Of a stretch of 64,000 nucleotides of DNA, positions 26,766 to 35,985 are shown piece by piece. The notes beneath the pieces were generated by a model. That model did not search any database and was not told where the DNA came from. It saw nothing but the letters and a program-made list of their open reading frames with translations. This stretch comes from CAZVAR01 sp964625225 (lineage in GTDB: Bacteria; Pseudomonadota; Alphaproteobacteria; JAJUGE01), in NCBI GenBank assembly GCA_964625225.1, contig CAZVAR010000003.1, forward strand, positions 5,649 to 69,648, written 5' to 3'. Position 1 is the stretch's first letter, and the number at the start of each line of letters is the position of its first letter. Position numbers and translations under genes: made by a program.

Positions 26766-27785
26766 TTATGCACCCGTCGGCTCGAGCAATACCTGCAGCC
26801 GCTCCGCCCCCGCCACCGGGTCGAATGGGGACACGGGTCGCCGTGCGGCTGCAGCGTCTGCCCAGCGCCGTGCGGCTGCGGTGCTCAGGGGCGGGCAAAC
26901 GGCCGCCACCGCCTCCATCTCGTCCATTCGGCCGTTGCAATGCAGCACGACATCGCAGCCGGCGGCGAGGCTCGCCGCGGCACGTTCATCGATGCCGCCG
27001 CCGAGTGCCTGCATCGAGATGTCGTCGGTCAGCAACAGCCCGTCGAACCCGATGCCGTCGCGGATGATGCCCCTCACCACGTTGGGGGAGATCGTTGCCG
27101 GCCTTTCGGTATCCCAGGCCCGGTACAGGATGTGGGCCGTCATGGCAATCGGTGCATCCGCCAGGGCCTTGAACGGCGCCAAGTCGACGTCGTCGAGGGC
27201 CGCCTCCTCCGCCTCGACCACAGGCAACCCGAGGTGGCTGTCGGTGTCTGCGCGGCCGTGGCCCGGGATATGTTTGATTACCGGCAACACACCGCCCGCC
27301 ATGAGCCCTTCGGTGTAGGCGCGTGCCAGCGTTGCGACCGTGCCCGGGTCGGTACTGTAGGCCCGGTCTCCGATCACGTCGCTGCGCGCCGCCGGCGCCA
27401 GTACGTCGAGCACCGGCGCACAATTCACATCGATGCCCGCCGTGGTGAGATCCGCTGCCGCGATCCGGCCGGTCAACCAGGCCGCCTCACGGCCGAGGTC
27501 CGGCTTAGCACGAAAGAGCGCCCCGATGCGAGCCGCCGGCGGAAGTGCATACCAGTAGGGCGGCCGGAGCCGGGCTACTCGACCTCCCTCCTGATCGATC
27601 AGGACAGGCGCATCGGCACGTCGGACGGCCTCACGCAAGGCCCCGGTCAAGGATCGCACCTGCTCCGGGTTTCGGCAGTTCCGGCTGAACAGGATGAATC
27701 CGAGCGGGTTGGTCTCACGGAAGAACCGTCGTTCGGCCTCGCTCAACGTCGTCCCGGCACAGCCGAGCACCATCGCCCGCGGCAT
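26766..27785 (-). CDS. nagZ: Beta-N-acetylhexosaminidase
   Basis: NagZ (GH3) removes GlcNAc from GlcNAc-anhydroMurNAc-peptides in cytoplasmic cell-wall recycling. The 339-residue product has LGFILFSRNCRNPEQ, APVLIDQEGGRVARL, KHIPGHGRADTDSH (with the mobile catalytic His of NagZ) and the nucleophile Asp in LLTDDISMQAL. I start at ATG 27785 (MPRAMVLGCAG), which matches the family N-terminus; the open frame begins six codons earlier at a TTG that overlaps the SPOR gene. The neighbouring upstream SPOR protein also acts on the wall. Confidence 0.95.
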   Translation of the reverse strand: MPRAMVLGCAGTTLSEAERRFFRETNPLGFILFSRNCRNPEQVRSLTGALREAVRRADAPVLIDQEGGRVARLRPPYWYALPPAARIGALFRAKPDLGREAAWLTGRIAAADLTTAGIDVNCAPVLDVLAPAARSDVIGDRAYSTDPGTVATLARAYTEGLMAGGVLPVIKHIPGHGRADTDSHLGLPVVEAEEAALDDVDLAPFKALADAPIAMTAHILYRAWDTERPATISPNVVRGIIRDGIGFDGLLLTDDISMQALGGGIDERAAASLAAGCDVVLHCNGRMDEMEAVAAVCPPLSTAAARRWADAAAARRPVSPFDPVAGAERLQVLLEPTGA

Positions 27786-27789
27786 CCGG

Positions 27790-28626
27790 TCAGGGGCTGA
27801 CAACGAGGCACCCTACATTTCGCGACTTGAGTTCGCTGCAAACCATCTCCGCGAGCGTCCGCTCGCTCAGGGGCCCGGCCTGGACGCGGTAGAAGATCCC
27901 TCTGCCCGATCCGAGATCGGCCCGCTCGATCCGCAGCTGAAGCTTTCCGAGAACGCCGGCATGGTTGCGCTGGAGCCGTCGCCAAGCCTCGCGGGCCTCG
28001 GCCTCGGAGCGGAAGGAGGCGAGCTGTACGCGATAGCCTGACGCAGCCGGCGCGGTCTGCGGCGGGCTGGGGGGCGGCGCGGCCGGCGGTTGCGGCTGCG
28101 GTTTCGCAGGCGGTTCGGCAGGTAGCTCCGACGCCGGCGGCTCCGCGGTGGATTCCGGCTCCGCTGGCGAGGGCTTCGGCAACGGCAGCGCCGGCCCGGT
28201 ATCGGCCGGCTCCTGCTCGACCGATGGTGCAATCACGGCATCGGATCCCGTCGGCCTTGCGGGAGGCGCCTCCGGCGGCAGCGGTGGCGGTTTCGGCAGG
28301 GGCTCCTCGGGCGGCGGGAGGAGCTGTTCCGGTACCGGTCTGCTCGCCTCCGGCGCGAGCCGCCGGTAGACCAGCTTATCCTGATGTGGCACCTCGAGCC
28401 CCCCGGGATCGGGCGGGCGGACCTTCGCGGGCCCCTGCTCCGCCGCGATCAGCGGCACGGTCGCTTCGCTACCGACCTGCCGGCCGACACGGTATGCATA
28501 CCAGATCGCGACGGCAAACCCGATGAGCGCGACGGCCGCCAGGAGGAGCGAAATCAGCCGCCGGGGCGGGCGGACATCTCCGGTCTCCTCGCCCACAGCG
28601 AAGGGGTCCTCGTCACCCGGCCTCAT
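27790..28626 (-). CDS. SPOR domain protein
   Basis: A 278-residue bitopic membrane protein: short cytoplasmic N-terminus, one membrane segment (LISLLLAAVALIGFAVAIWY near 25-44), a long Pro/Glu-rich periplasmic linker, and a C-terminal SPOR domain (about 205-278, starting GYRVQLASFRSEAEA). SPOR domains bind glycan strands stripped of stem peptides and bring proteins to the division septum. ATG 28626 overlaps the argS stop by 4 bases (ATGA). The linker is low-complexity with repeated PPxPP stretches. Confidence 0.93.
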   Translation of the reverse strand: MRPGDEDPFAVGEETGDVRPPRRLISLLLAAVALIGFAVAIWYAYRVGRQVGSEATVPLIAAEQGPAKVRPPDPGGLEVPHQDKLVYRRLAPEASRPVPEQLLPPPEEPLPKPPPLPPEAPPARPTGSDAVIAPSVEQEPADTGPALPLPKPSPAEPESTAEPPASELPAEPPAKPQPQPPAAPPPSPPQTAPAASGYRVQLASFRSEAEAREAWRRLQRNHAGVLGKLQLRIERADLGSGRGIFYRVQAGPLSERTLAEMVCSELKSRNVGCLVVSP

Positions 28627-30362
28627 CGCATCTCCTCCACCGGCTCGATCCCGAACACTTCGAGGCCCGATGCGACGACGAGCGCCACGGCCTTGACCAG
28701 CGCCAGCCGTGCCAGACTCAGATCCGGGCGTTCCACCAGGATAAAGCGCAGTGAGGGATCCTCTCGCCCCTTGTTCCACAAGGCATGAAACTGGAATGCA
28801 AGATCGTACAAATAAAACGCCAGCCGATGAGGCTCGTGCGCCAGTGCCGCTCCCTCGACGGTACGCGGCCAGGCGACCAGTGTCTTGATGAGGCCGATCT
28901 CGTCGGGATCGGTAAGCAAGTCAAGCGGCGCGTCGGCCAGAGCCTCGGCGCTCAGATCCGCCTGCGGCAAGGCTTCGGCGGCATTGCGAAACACCGAGGA
29001 CGCTCGCGCGTGAGCGTACTGCACGTAGAACACCGGATTGTCCCGGGATTGCTCCACGACCTTGACGAGGTCGAAATCGAGCGCCGCGTCGTTCTTGCGT
29101 GTCAACATGATGAACCGGACGACGTCGGCCCCGACCTCGTCCACCACTTCGCGCAGCGTGATAAAGTCCCCGGCCCGTTTCGACATGCGCACCAGCTCAC
29201 CGCCGCGCAGAACCCGCACGAGCTGGCACAGCTTGACGTCCAGACTCGCGGCCCCGTCGGTGATGGCCCGGACCGCAGCGCTGACCCGCTTCACGTAGCC
29301 GCCGTGATCCGCTCCCCAGACATCGATCATCTGCGTGAAGCCGCGCCGGAACTTGTCCAGATGGTATGCAATATCGGTAGCGAAGTAGGTCCAAGATCCG
29401 TCCGACTTCCGCAGTGGACGGTCGACGTCGTCGCCGAAGGCGGTCGCGCGGAACAGCGTCTGCGGGCGCGGTTCCCAGTCATCCGGCAGCTTACCCTTCG
29501 GTGGCTCTAACACGCCTTCGTAAATATGGCCCCGCGCGGCGAGATCGGCGAGCACCTCATCGACGCGTCCGAGGGCGACCAGCTCTCTCTCCGAACTGAA
29601 CACATCGTGGTGGATGCCGATCGCGGCGAGATCGGAGCGGATCAAGTCCATCATCGCCGCGATGGCGAAGTCCCGGATCGGCTCCAGCCACTCCGCTTCG
29701 GGCCGATCGACCCAGCGATCCCCATGCTTCTGCGCCAGAGCTTCGCCGACCGGCTTCAGATAATCGCCCGGATAAAGGCCCTCCGGTATCTCCCCGATCT
29801 CCCGCCCCAGCGCCTCCTGGTAACGGAGATGGGCGGACCGGGCCAGTACGTCGACCTGTGCGCCGGCATCGTTGACATAGTACTCCCGGGTGACGTCGTA
29901 CCCCACCTTGGCCAACAGGGCGGCCAACACGTCGCCGAACACGGCACCGCGTCCATGACCCACATGAAGCGGCCCTGTCGGATTGGCGGATACATATTCC
30001 ACGTTGACCCGCTGCCCGGCTCCAACCGTGCTATCGCCGTAACGCACCCCGGCGACCAGAACATCACGGAGGCGGTCGTGCCAGAAGGCATCCCGGAGCC
30101 GCAGATTGATGAAGCCGGGCCCGGCGACCTCGACCGACGCCACGCTGTCGTGGCCACGCAGCCGCACGGCCAGCGCCTCCGCCAGGTCGCGCGGCTTCAT
30201 ACCAAGCGGGCGTGCCGCGACCATTGCGGCGTTCGTTGCCAGATCGCCGTGAGCCGGGTCGCGCGGCGCCTCGACCGTCACCCGGGCGGCATCCGGATCG
30301 GTCGCGCCGAGTTCCCGAAGCGTTTCGAGAACGATGGAATGGAAATGGCTGAACAGGTTCAT
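28623..30362 (-). CDS. argS: Arginine--tRNA ligase
   Basis: Class I aminoacyl-tRNA synthetase charging tRNA-Arg. The 579-residue product has an N-terminal Add-1 domain (1-110), VEYVSANPTGPLHVGHGRGA with the HIGH motif as HVGHGR at 133-138, YVNDAGAQVDVL, IDVWGADHGGYVKRV, the KMSKS-equivalent VRMSKRAGDFITL, and a C-terminal anticodon-binding helical domain. Start ATG 30362-30360 shares one base with the dgt stop (TGATG). Length is typical. Confidence 0.97.
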   Translation of the reverse strand: MNLFSHFHSIVLETLRELGATDPDAARVTVEAPRDPAHGDLATNAAMVAARPLGMKPRDLAEALAVRLRGHDSVASVEVAGPGFINLRLRDAFWHDRLRDVLVAGVRYGDSTVGAGQRVNVEYVSANPTGPLHVGHGRGAVFGDVLAALLAKVGYDVTREYYVNDAGAQVDVLARSAHLRYQEALGREIGEIPEGLYPGDYLKPVGEALAQKHGDRWVDRPEAEWLEPIRDFAIAAMMDLIRSDLAAIGIHHDVFSSERELVALGRVDEVLADLAARGHIYEGVLEPPKGKLPDDWEPRPQTLFRATAFGDDVDRPLRKSDGSWTYFATDIAYHLDKFRRGFTQMIDVWGADHGGYVKRVSAAVRAITDGAASLDVKLCQLVRVLRGGELVRMSKRAGDFITLREVVDEVGADVVRFIMLTRKNDAALDFDLVKVVEQSRDNPVFYVQYAHARASSVFRNAAEALPQADLSAEALADAPLDLLTDPDEIGLIKTLVAWPRTVEGAALAHEPHRLAFYLYDLAFQFHALWNKGREDPSLRFILVERPDLSLARLALVKAVALVVASGLEVFGIEPVEEMR

Positions 30363-31543
30363 CAGGGCTTACTGTGTGGATCGAACAGGCGGCGATGCTC
30401 GTCGAGGGCGTACCGGTCGGTCATACCGGCGATGTAGTCGGTGACGACCCGGGCGGTTCTGGGCGTACCGGCGCCGTCGGCCAGGGTCCGCCATTCGTCG
30501 GGCAGGGTGTTCGGCTCGTTGCTGAATATCCCATAAAGTTCGCGCACGATCCGGCGTGCCTTACTGGTCATCCGGTTGACGCGGTGATGCCGGTACATGC
30601 GGGCGAACAGGAATGCCTTCAAGGCGCTGTTATGGGCGGCCATCTCCTGAGAGAAGGCGACCGCCGCATCATCGAGCGCACGAATTGCCGCGGCAGAGGC
30701 GACGGCGTGTGCGTCGAGGCGGCGGCGCGTTTCGGCAATCACGTCGCGGATCATCGCGTTCATCAGTCGCCGGACGGTCTCATGAATCAACCGCGAGCGT
30801 TCCAGACCCGGATGACGCGAGCGTACCTCTGCCAAGATTTCCCCGACCAACGGGAGCGAGGCGAGATCTTCCTCGCCAAACAGCCCGGCGCGCAGCCCAT
30901 CGTCGAGATCGTGACTATGATATGCGATTTCGTCGGACAGCGCCGCCACCTGGGCCTCAGCGCTCGGCCAAGTGCCGAGGTCGAGCCTGTAGGTCGCATC
31001 ATAGCCGGCCAAGGCAGCGGCGATGCGGGCCTTGTCAGGTCCCGCGCGCCCCCCGGTGACGGGGCCATTGTGCTTGGCTACGCCCTCCAGCGTTTCCCAG
31101 GTCAGGTTCAGCCCATCGAAGTCGGCATAGCGCCGCTCGAGGCGGGTCAGGATCCGCAGAGCCTGAACATTGTGGTCGAAGCCGCCATACGCGGCCATCA
31201 CCTCGTCGAGCACGTCCTCGCCGGCATGCCCGAACGGCGCATGGCCGAGATCATGCGCCAGCGCTACAGCCTCAGCGAGGTCCTCGTCGAGCCGCAGAAC
31301 GCGGGCAATCGTACGCGCGATCTGCGCTACCTCCAGACTGTGCGTCAGCCGGGTCCGATAATAGTCCCCTTCGTGCTCGACGAAGACTTGCGTCTTGTGT
31401 TTGAGGCGTCGAAACGCGCCGCTATGCAGAATCCGGTCGCGATCTCGCTGGAAGGGGCTGCGCAACTCGGATTCCGGCTCACGGTGCAACCGACCGCGGC
31501 TCTGCGCCGGGTCGCAGGCATAAGGGGCGAGCGGGCTGGACAT
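30362..31543 (-). CDS. dgt: Deoxyguanosinetriphosphate triphosphohydrolase-like protein
   Basis: HD-domain enzyme that removes triphosphate from dGTP or other dNTPs and so tunes nucleotide pools. The 393-residue product begins with SELRSPFQRDRDRILHSGAF and RRLKHKTQVF; the HD motif is H68 in RLTHSLEVAQIAR with H97/D98 in AHDLGHAPFGHAG, plus a later Asp in ALSDEIAYHSHDLDDG. It heads the coupled run dgt-argS-SPOR-nagZ-M50-scpA-scpB, a conserved alphaproteobacterial order. Confidence 0.95.
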   Translation of the reverse strand: MSSPLAPYACDPAQSRGRLHREPESELRSPFQRDRDRILHSGAFRRLKHKTQVFVEHEGDYYRTRLTHSLEVAQIARTIARVLRLDEDLAEAVALAHDLGHAPFGHAGEDVLDEVMAAYGGFDHNVQALRILTRLERRYADFDGLNLTWETLEGVAKHNGPVTGGRAGPDKARIAAALAGYDATYRLDLGTWPSAEAQVAALSDEIAYHSHDLDDGLRAGLFGEEDLASLPLVGEILAEVRSRHPGLERSRLIHETVRRLMNAMIRDVIAETRRRLDAHAVASAAAIRALDDAAVAFSQEMAAHNSALKAFLFARMYRHHRVNRMTSKARRIVRELYGIFSNEPNTLPDEWRTLADGAGTPRTARVVTDYIAGMTDRYALDEHRRLFDPHSKP

Positions 31544-31700
31544 GGCCGGACACTACTCGTGCCCGCTCCGTCGAACAACGGCCTTGGGCACCGGGCGCGA
31601 TCTCGGGAGAGCGTACTCCGAAGCCGCTGGCTTCGATCTTGCCGAGCCGGTAGCCTCAGCTCCGCATGCCGGTCGCGCCTAAGCAGCTTTGGGAGCCCTC

Positions 31701-32162
31701 ATGGCTATGTCTATCGCCCTTGCCGCGCACGCGCTCGCGGCAGTCGTCTGGGTCGGGGGGATGTTCTTCGCCTACATGGCGATGCGGCCAGCGGCCGGAC
31801 CACTGCCGCCCGCAGAGAGACTTCCGCTGTGGCGGCGTACCTTCGCTCGCTTCTTCGCCTGGGTATGGACGGCGATCCTGGTCCTGCTGGCGAGTGGTTA
31901 TTGGATCGTATTCGTAGAATGGGGCGGGTTCGCGGCAGCCGGGCTCCATGTCCACATCATGCAAGGGCTCGCGATCATCATGATGCTGCTGTTCCTGCAC
32001 CTGTGGTTCGCGCCCTACGCCCGGCTGCGGCGTGCGCTCGACAGCGGAGATCTGAACAGGGCGGCCGGCGATCTCGATCAGATCCGCCGAATCGTCGCGA
32101 TCAACCTGGCCCTTGGACTGGCCGTAGTCGCCATCGGAGCTTCCGGTCGATACTGGGAATGA
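31701..32162 (+). CDS. CopD-like four-helix membrane protein
   Basis: A 153-residue membrane protein with four hydrophobic helices. Family markers: SIALAAHALAAVVWVGGMFF at the N-terminus (His and WVGG), SGYWIVF in the second helix, and GLHVHIMQGLAIIMMLLF (two His) in the third. This matches the CopD-like family found beside copper or haem proteins; the His residues may bind metal or haem. ATG 31701 follows GGGAG by 5 bases; an upstream in-frame TTG at 31689 is less likely. Convergent with the small membrane gene, which ends 6 bases away. Confidence 0.8.
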   Translation: MAMSIALAAHALAAVVWVGGMFFAYMAMRPAAGPLPPAERLPLWRRTFARFFAWVWTAILVLLASGYWIVFVEWGGFAAAGLHVHIMQGLAIIMMLLFLHLWFAPYARLRRALDSGDLNRAAGDLDQIRRIVAINLALGLAVVAIGASGRYWE

Positions 32163-32168
32163 GCGGTG

Positions 32169-32426
32169 TCACTCCATCCGGTAGCCGACCAACAGCCAGT
32201 CGAGAAACGGCTGCGATCCCATCACGACGAACTGCCAAAGCTCGGGTCCCCACAGGAACATTCGGAACACCGCCGCCAGTAGTGCGCGTCCCAGCATGTC
32301 GACGAACGAGATGGTCGGTGGCACCGTTACGAACCACTGATAGATCGCCCAGACCAGCAGGACGAGCCCGAAGAGGATGCCGAGTCCAAAATAGAGTCTG
32401 ACCAGACCGAAAATCACCCTGAGCAT
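32169..32426 (-). CDS. Small hypothetical membrane protein
   Basis: An 85-residue product with an N-terminal hydrophobic helix (LVRLYFGLGILFGLVLLVWA, about 8-27) and a second, amphipathic aromatic-rich region (RMFLWGPELWQFVVM). Not recognised. It converges with the CopD-like gene and is divergent from nudF, with 56 bases between starts. Confidence 0.6.
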   Translation of the reverse strand: MLRVIFGLVRLYFGLGILFGLVLLVWAIYQWFVTVPPTISFVDMLGRALLAAVFRMFLWGPELWQFVVMGSQPFLDWLLVGYRME

Positions 32427-32482
32427 GTCCGCCCCCCTTTGCGCGCAATGCTCTGGAATTCTGCCAGCATAACGCTGTTACG

Positions 32483-33133
32483 ATGCCGTTGCACGCCGGC
32501 ATCCGGCGTCCGCCGCCCTCGGAGTTTCGCCACATGAACATCGAAGACGTCGAGGTCGTTCGCAAGGAGACGGTCTGGCAGGGGTTCTTCCGAATCGACC
32601 GGTATTGGCTCCGCCACCGGCTGCACGAGGGCGGGTGGACCGACATCGTCATGCGCGAGGTGTTCGAACGCGGCCATGCCGCCGCGGTCCTGCCCTACGA
32701 CCCGGAGCGCGACACCGTTGTCCTGATGGAGCAGTTCCGCATCGGTGCACTGGCGGCCGGGGTGGATCCCTGGCTCGCCGAGATCGTCGCCGGCATGATC
32801 GAAGACGGCGAATCGGCCGAACAGGTCGCCCGTCGCGAGGCGCAGGAGGAGATCGGCTGCACCGTTACCGATCTGATCAAGGTGTGCGACTATCTGTCCA
32901 CACCGGGTGGCGCCTCCGAGATGGTGACACTCTTCTTGGGGCGGGTGGATTCGAGCCTTGCCTGCGGCGTCCACGGCAATCGCGACGAGTTCGAGGATAT
33001 CCTGGTCTATACTCTCCCGTTTGATGAGGCTTATGCGCGCCTGCAGGCTGGCGCGATCCGAAACAGCGTGACGATTATCGCCCTGCAGTGGCTCGCGCTT
33101 AACCGCGAGGCGGTGCGGGCGCGCTGGCGGTGA
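32483..33133 (+). CDS. nudF: ADP-ribose pyrophosphatase (NUDIX)
   Basis: Hydrolyses ADP-ribose to AMP and ribose-5-phosphate. The 216-residue product matches NudF along its length: RETVWQGFFRIDRY-type start, VFERGHAAAVLPYDPERDTV, the NUDIX box GMIEDGESAEQVARREAQEE (Mg2+-binding Glu residues), LSTPGGASEMVTLF, and IALQWLALNREAVRARW at the end. An in-frame ATG at 32534 is an alternative start that fits the family N-terminus better; neither has a clear ribosome site. Confidence 0.92.
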   Translation: MPLHAGIRRPPPSEFRHMNIEDVEVVRKETVWQGFFRIDRYWLRHRLHEGGWTDIVMREVFERGHAAAVLPYDPERDTVVLMEQFRIGALAAGVDPWLAEIVAGMIEDGESAEQVARREAQEEIGCTVTDLIKVCDYLSTPGGASEMVTLFLGRVDSSLACGVHGNRDEFEDILVYTLPFDEAYARLQAGAIRNSVTIIALQWLALNREAVRARWR

Positions 33134-33206
33134 CCGGAATGGGTGGCCGGCTTGATCGCACGCCACCCCCGGCTATGATGGCCGGCACCACGGTCGAGGA
33201 AGGATC

Positions 33207-33914
33207 ATGGAACTCGTCTTCCGCGAGGACCCATACGCCCGCGCCTGCACGGCACAGGTGACCGGGGTCGGGCCCGATGGCATCCGGCTCGATCGGACCG
33301 TCTTCTACCCGACGGGCGGCGGACAGCCCGGAGATACCGGCATGCTGCGTCGGGCCGACGGAAGCACGGTCGCTATTGTCAACACCGTGAAGGACGGATC
33401 GAGTACCGATGTGCTGCATCTTCCGGCCGAAGACGCCACCCTGCCCGCGGTCGGGGAGACGATAACGGCCGAGATCGACTGGGAGCGGCGCTACCGACAC
33501 ATGCGCATGCACACTTGCCTGCATCTCCTCTGCAGCGTCGTGGCAGGCGGCGTGACCGGGGGTGCGATCGGCGACGGCAAGGGTCGGCTCGATTTCGACC
33601 TGCCCGACCAAGCGCTCGACAAGGATCTAATCACGGCCTCGATCAATCGTCTGATCGAGGCCGATCACCCGGTCGGGGTACGCTTCATCACCGAGCAGGA
33701 ATTGGAAGAGAATCCGACACTCGTCCGCACCATGTCGGTCAAGCCCCCGAGCGGCAGCGGGATCATCCGCGTTGTCGAGATTGCCGATGTCGATCTGCAG
33801 CCTTGCGGCGGCACTCATGTCCGTCGTACCGGGGAAATCGGCCCTGTCCTCGTCACGAAGATCGAGAGCAAGGGCCGCCGCAACCGGCGTATCAATCTCG
33901 CGTTTGCCGAGTGA
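33207..33914 (+). CDS. Alanyl-tRNA editing protein AlaX
   Basis: Free-standing editing domain that deacylates mischarged Ser- or Gly-tRNA-Ala. The 235-residue product has TVFYPTGGGQPGDTG, the zinc motif HMRMHTCLHLL (HxxxH), and the second zinc pair in QPCGGTHVRRTGEIG. Longer than the minimal AlaX-S form and close to AlaX-M. ATG 33207 is preceded by GAGGAAGG. The next gene, sseA, starts 8 bases after the stop. Confidence 0.93.
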   Translation: MELVFREDPYARACTAQVTGVGPDGIRLDRTVFYPTGGGQPGDTGMLRRADGSTVAIVNTVKDGSSTDVLHLPAEDATLPAVGETITAEIDWERRYRHMRMHTCLHLLCSVVAGGVTGGAIGDGKGRLDFDLPDQALDKDLITASINRLIEADHPVGVRFITEQELEENPTLVRTMSVKPPSGSGIIRVVEIADVDLQPCGGTHVRRTGEIGPVLVTKIESKGRRNRRINLAFAE

Positions 33915-33922
33915 GGCTCCCA

Positions 33923-34771
33923 ATGCCCTACGCCCATCCGGAAGCGCTGGTTTCGACCGAGTGGCTCGCGGCACATCTGGATGACCCCGGCCTGCGTCTG
34001 CTCGACGGCAGTCACCACTTGCCGACGACCGGCCGGAACGCCCGTGCCGAATACGAACGGGCTCACATTCCGGGCGCAATCTTCTTCGATATCGATGCGG
34101 TTGCGGATCCGGACACCGATCTGCCGCACATGCTGCCCAGTGCCGAGAGGTTTGCGGCCAATGTCGGCCGGCTGGGGATCGGCAACCACCATAAGGTCGT
34201 CGTCTACGATACGATCGGGACGACCGGTGCGGCGCGTGTCTGGTGGACATTCCGCGTCTTCGGTCACGGTGACGTTGCCGTGCTCGACGGCGGCTTACCG
34301 AAATGGCTCACCGAGAAGCGACCGACCACCTCTGCGACCACGACGCTTCAGTCAGAGACATACCGGGCCATCAGGAATGCTGCGCTAGTGCGCGACTTGG
34401 ACCAGGTCCTTCGGAATATCGATACGCGCCGGGAACAGCTCCTCGATGCCCGAAGCGCCGGCCGGTTCCATGGCACGGAACCGGAGCCGCGCGCCGGTCT
34501 GCGCGGCGGCCATATCCCTGGCAGCCTTAACCTCCCCTTCACCCGCCTGTTCAACGAGGACCGGACCTTCCGGTCCGCCACGGAGCTGCGGGAACTGTTC
34601 GCGGGCGCCGGGGTCGACCTCGACCGTCCGATCGCCACCACCTGCGGGTCGGGCGTCACGGCGGCGGTCCTGGCGCTTGGCCTGTATCTGATCGGCCGGA
34701 CGGACACCGCCGTCTATGACGGGTCATGGAGCGAGTGGGGCGCCCGTACCGACACTCCCGTCGAAACCTGA
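33923..34771 (+). CDS. sseA: 3-mercaptopyruvate sulfurtransferase
   Basis: Transfers sulfur from 3-mercaptopyruvate, a cysteine breakdown product, to a thiol or cyanide acceptor. The 282-residue tandem rhodanese has YERAHIPGAIFFDIDAVAD and LPHMLPSAERFAANVGRLG in domain 1, GGHIPGSLNLPF and the active loop TTCGSGVTAAV in domain 2; CGSGVTA is the mercaptopyruvate-type loop. ATG 33923 is preceded by GAGG; the open frame upstream to 33515 lies inside alaX and is not used. It forms a run with alaX and metC. Confidence 0.93.
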   Translation: MPYAHPEALVSTEWLAAHLDDPGLRLLDGSHHLPTTGRNARAEYERAHIPGAIFFDIDAVADPDTDLPHMLPSAERFAANVGRLGIGNHHKVVVYDTIGTTGAARVWWTFRVFGHGDVAVLDGGLPKWLTEKRPTTSATTTLQSETYRAIRNAALVRDLDQVLRNIDTRREQLLDARSAGRFHGTEPEPRAGLRGGHIPGSLNLPFTRLFNEDRTFRSATELRELFAGAGVDLDRPIATTCGSGVTAAVLALGLYLIGRTDTAVYDGSWSEWGARTDTPVET

Positions 34772-34782
34772 GGGCTGTATAA

Positions 34783-35970
34783 GTGCGTAAGACCGAGGGC
34801 GGCCCGGCGATCCGGCCGGATACGATCATCACCCATGCCGGACGCGACCCGGAGCGGCATTTCGGCGCCGTCAATACGCCGGTCTACCATGCCTCGACGA
34901 TTCTGAATGCCACAGTTGCGGCGCTTAAGGCGCCGAAGGGGCGGCGCGATCCGCGCTACGGCCGTCGTGGCACGCCGACTGTGTTCACCCTCGAGGACGC
35001 CGTGGCGGAGCTCGAGGGTGCCTACGGGGCGATCATCACCCCCTCGGGGCTCAACGCGATTACTGTTGCCCTGCTCGCCTTCCTGCGCACGGGCGACCAT
35101 GCGCTGATGGTCGATTGCGCCTACGGCCCGGCGCGACGCCTCAGCGGCTCCCTGCTGCAGCGGCTCGGGATCCAGGTCACTTTCTTCGACCCGGCCGTGG
35201 GCGAGGGCATCGCGGACCTGATCCGCGATGATACGCGGGTCGTCTATCTGGAGGCGCCCGGTTCGCAGACCTTCGAGATGCAGGACGTGCCGGCGATCGC
35301 CGCGGCGGCACATGCCCGCGGCGTCAAGGTCCTCATGGACAACACTTGGGCCACACCGCTCTTTTTCCGACCCTTCGAGCACGGGGTCGACGTATCGATC
35401 CACGCCGCGACGAAATATATCGTCGGCCATTCCGACGTGATGATGGGAATAGTCACCACGACGGAGGAAAACTACGATGCGGTCCGCGATACGGCGGACC
35501 TGATGGGCATCTGCGCCGGGCCCGATGATGTGTATCTCGCGACCCGCGGCCTACGCACGATGGCGGTCCGGCTGCGGCAGCACGAAGCCAGTGCCCTGCA
35601 CCTGGCGCGATGGCTGCAGGGCCAGTCGGAGGTTTCCCGAGTGCTCTATCCGGCATTGCCCGAGGACCCCGGCCACGCGATTTGGAAGCGGGATTTTCTC
35701 GGCGCTTCGGGGCTATTCGGCGTCGTGCTGAAGCCGGCCTCGGACACAGCCGTCGCCGCGATGCTCGACGGGCTGCGGCTGTTCGGCATGGGCGCGAGCT
35801 GGGGCGGCTATGAAAGCCTGATCCTGCCCACCGACCCGGCGCCCTATCGCACGGCGACCAAGTGGGCGCCTGAGGGTCCGACCCTGCGCATTCACGTCGG
35901 CTTGGAAGACCCGGAGGACCTGATCGCCGATCTCGCCGCCGGATTCGACCGGCTGCGGACCGCCGCTTGA
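34783..35970 (+). CDS. metC: Cystathionine beta-lyase
   Basis: PLP enzyme that splits cystathionine to homocysteine, pyruvate and ammonia in methionine synthesis. The 395-residue product has NTPVYHASTILN, YGRRGTPTVFTLE, ITPSGLNAITVAL, VLMDNTWATPLFFRP and the PLP lysine K211 in HAATKYIVGHSDVMMG; the C-terminal GASWGGYESLILP is typical of MetC rather than MetB. GTG 34783 is the start, with GAGGG about 9 bases upstream. It follows sseA by 11 bases; both act on sulfur amino acids. Confidence 0.93.
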   Translation: MRKTEGGPAIRPDTIITHAGRDPERHFGAVNTPVYHASTILNATVAALKAPKGRRDPRYGRRGTPTVFTLEDAVAELEGAYGAIITPSGLNAITVALLAFLRTGDHALMVDCAYGPARRLSGSLLQRLGIQVTFFDPAVGEGIADLIRDDTRVVYLEAPGSQTFEMQDVPAIAAAAHARGVKVLMDNTWATPLFFRPFEHGVDVSIHAATKYIVGHSDVMMGIVTTTEENYDAVRDTADLMGICAGPDDVYLATRGLRTMAVRLRQHEASALHLARWLQGQSEVSRVLYPALPEDPGHAIWKRDFLGASGLFGVVLKPASDTAVAAMLDGLRLFGMGASWGGYESLILPTDPAPYRTATKWAPEGPTLRIHVGLEDPEDLIADLAAGFDRLRTAA

Positions 35971-35985
35971 ACCGTCTGGCTGGAC

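Noticed and set aside
28050..28350. Repetitive Pro/Glu coding stretch as a DNA repeat or CRISPR
   Set aside because: Irregular low-complexity linker of the SPOR protein with no fixed repeat unit or spacers.
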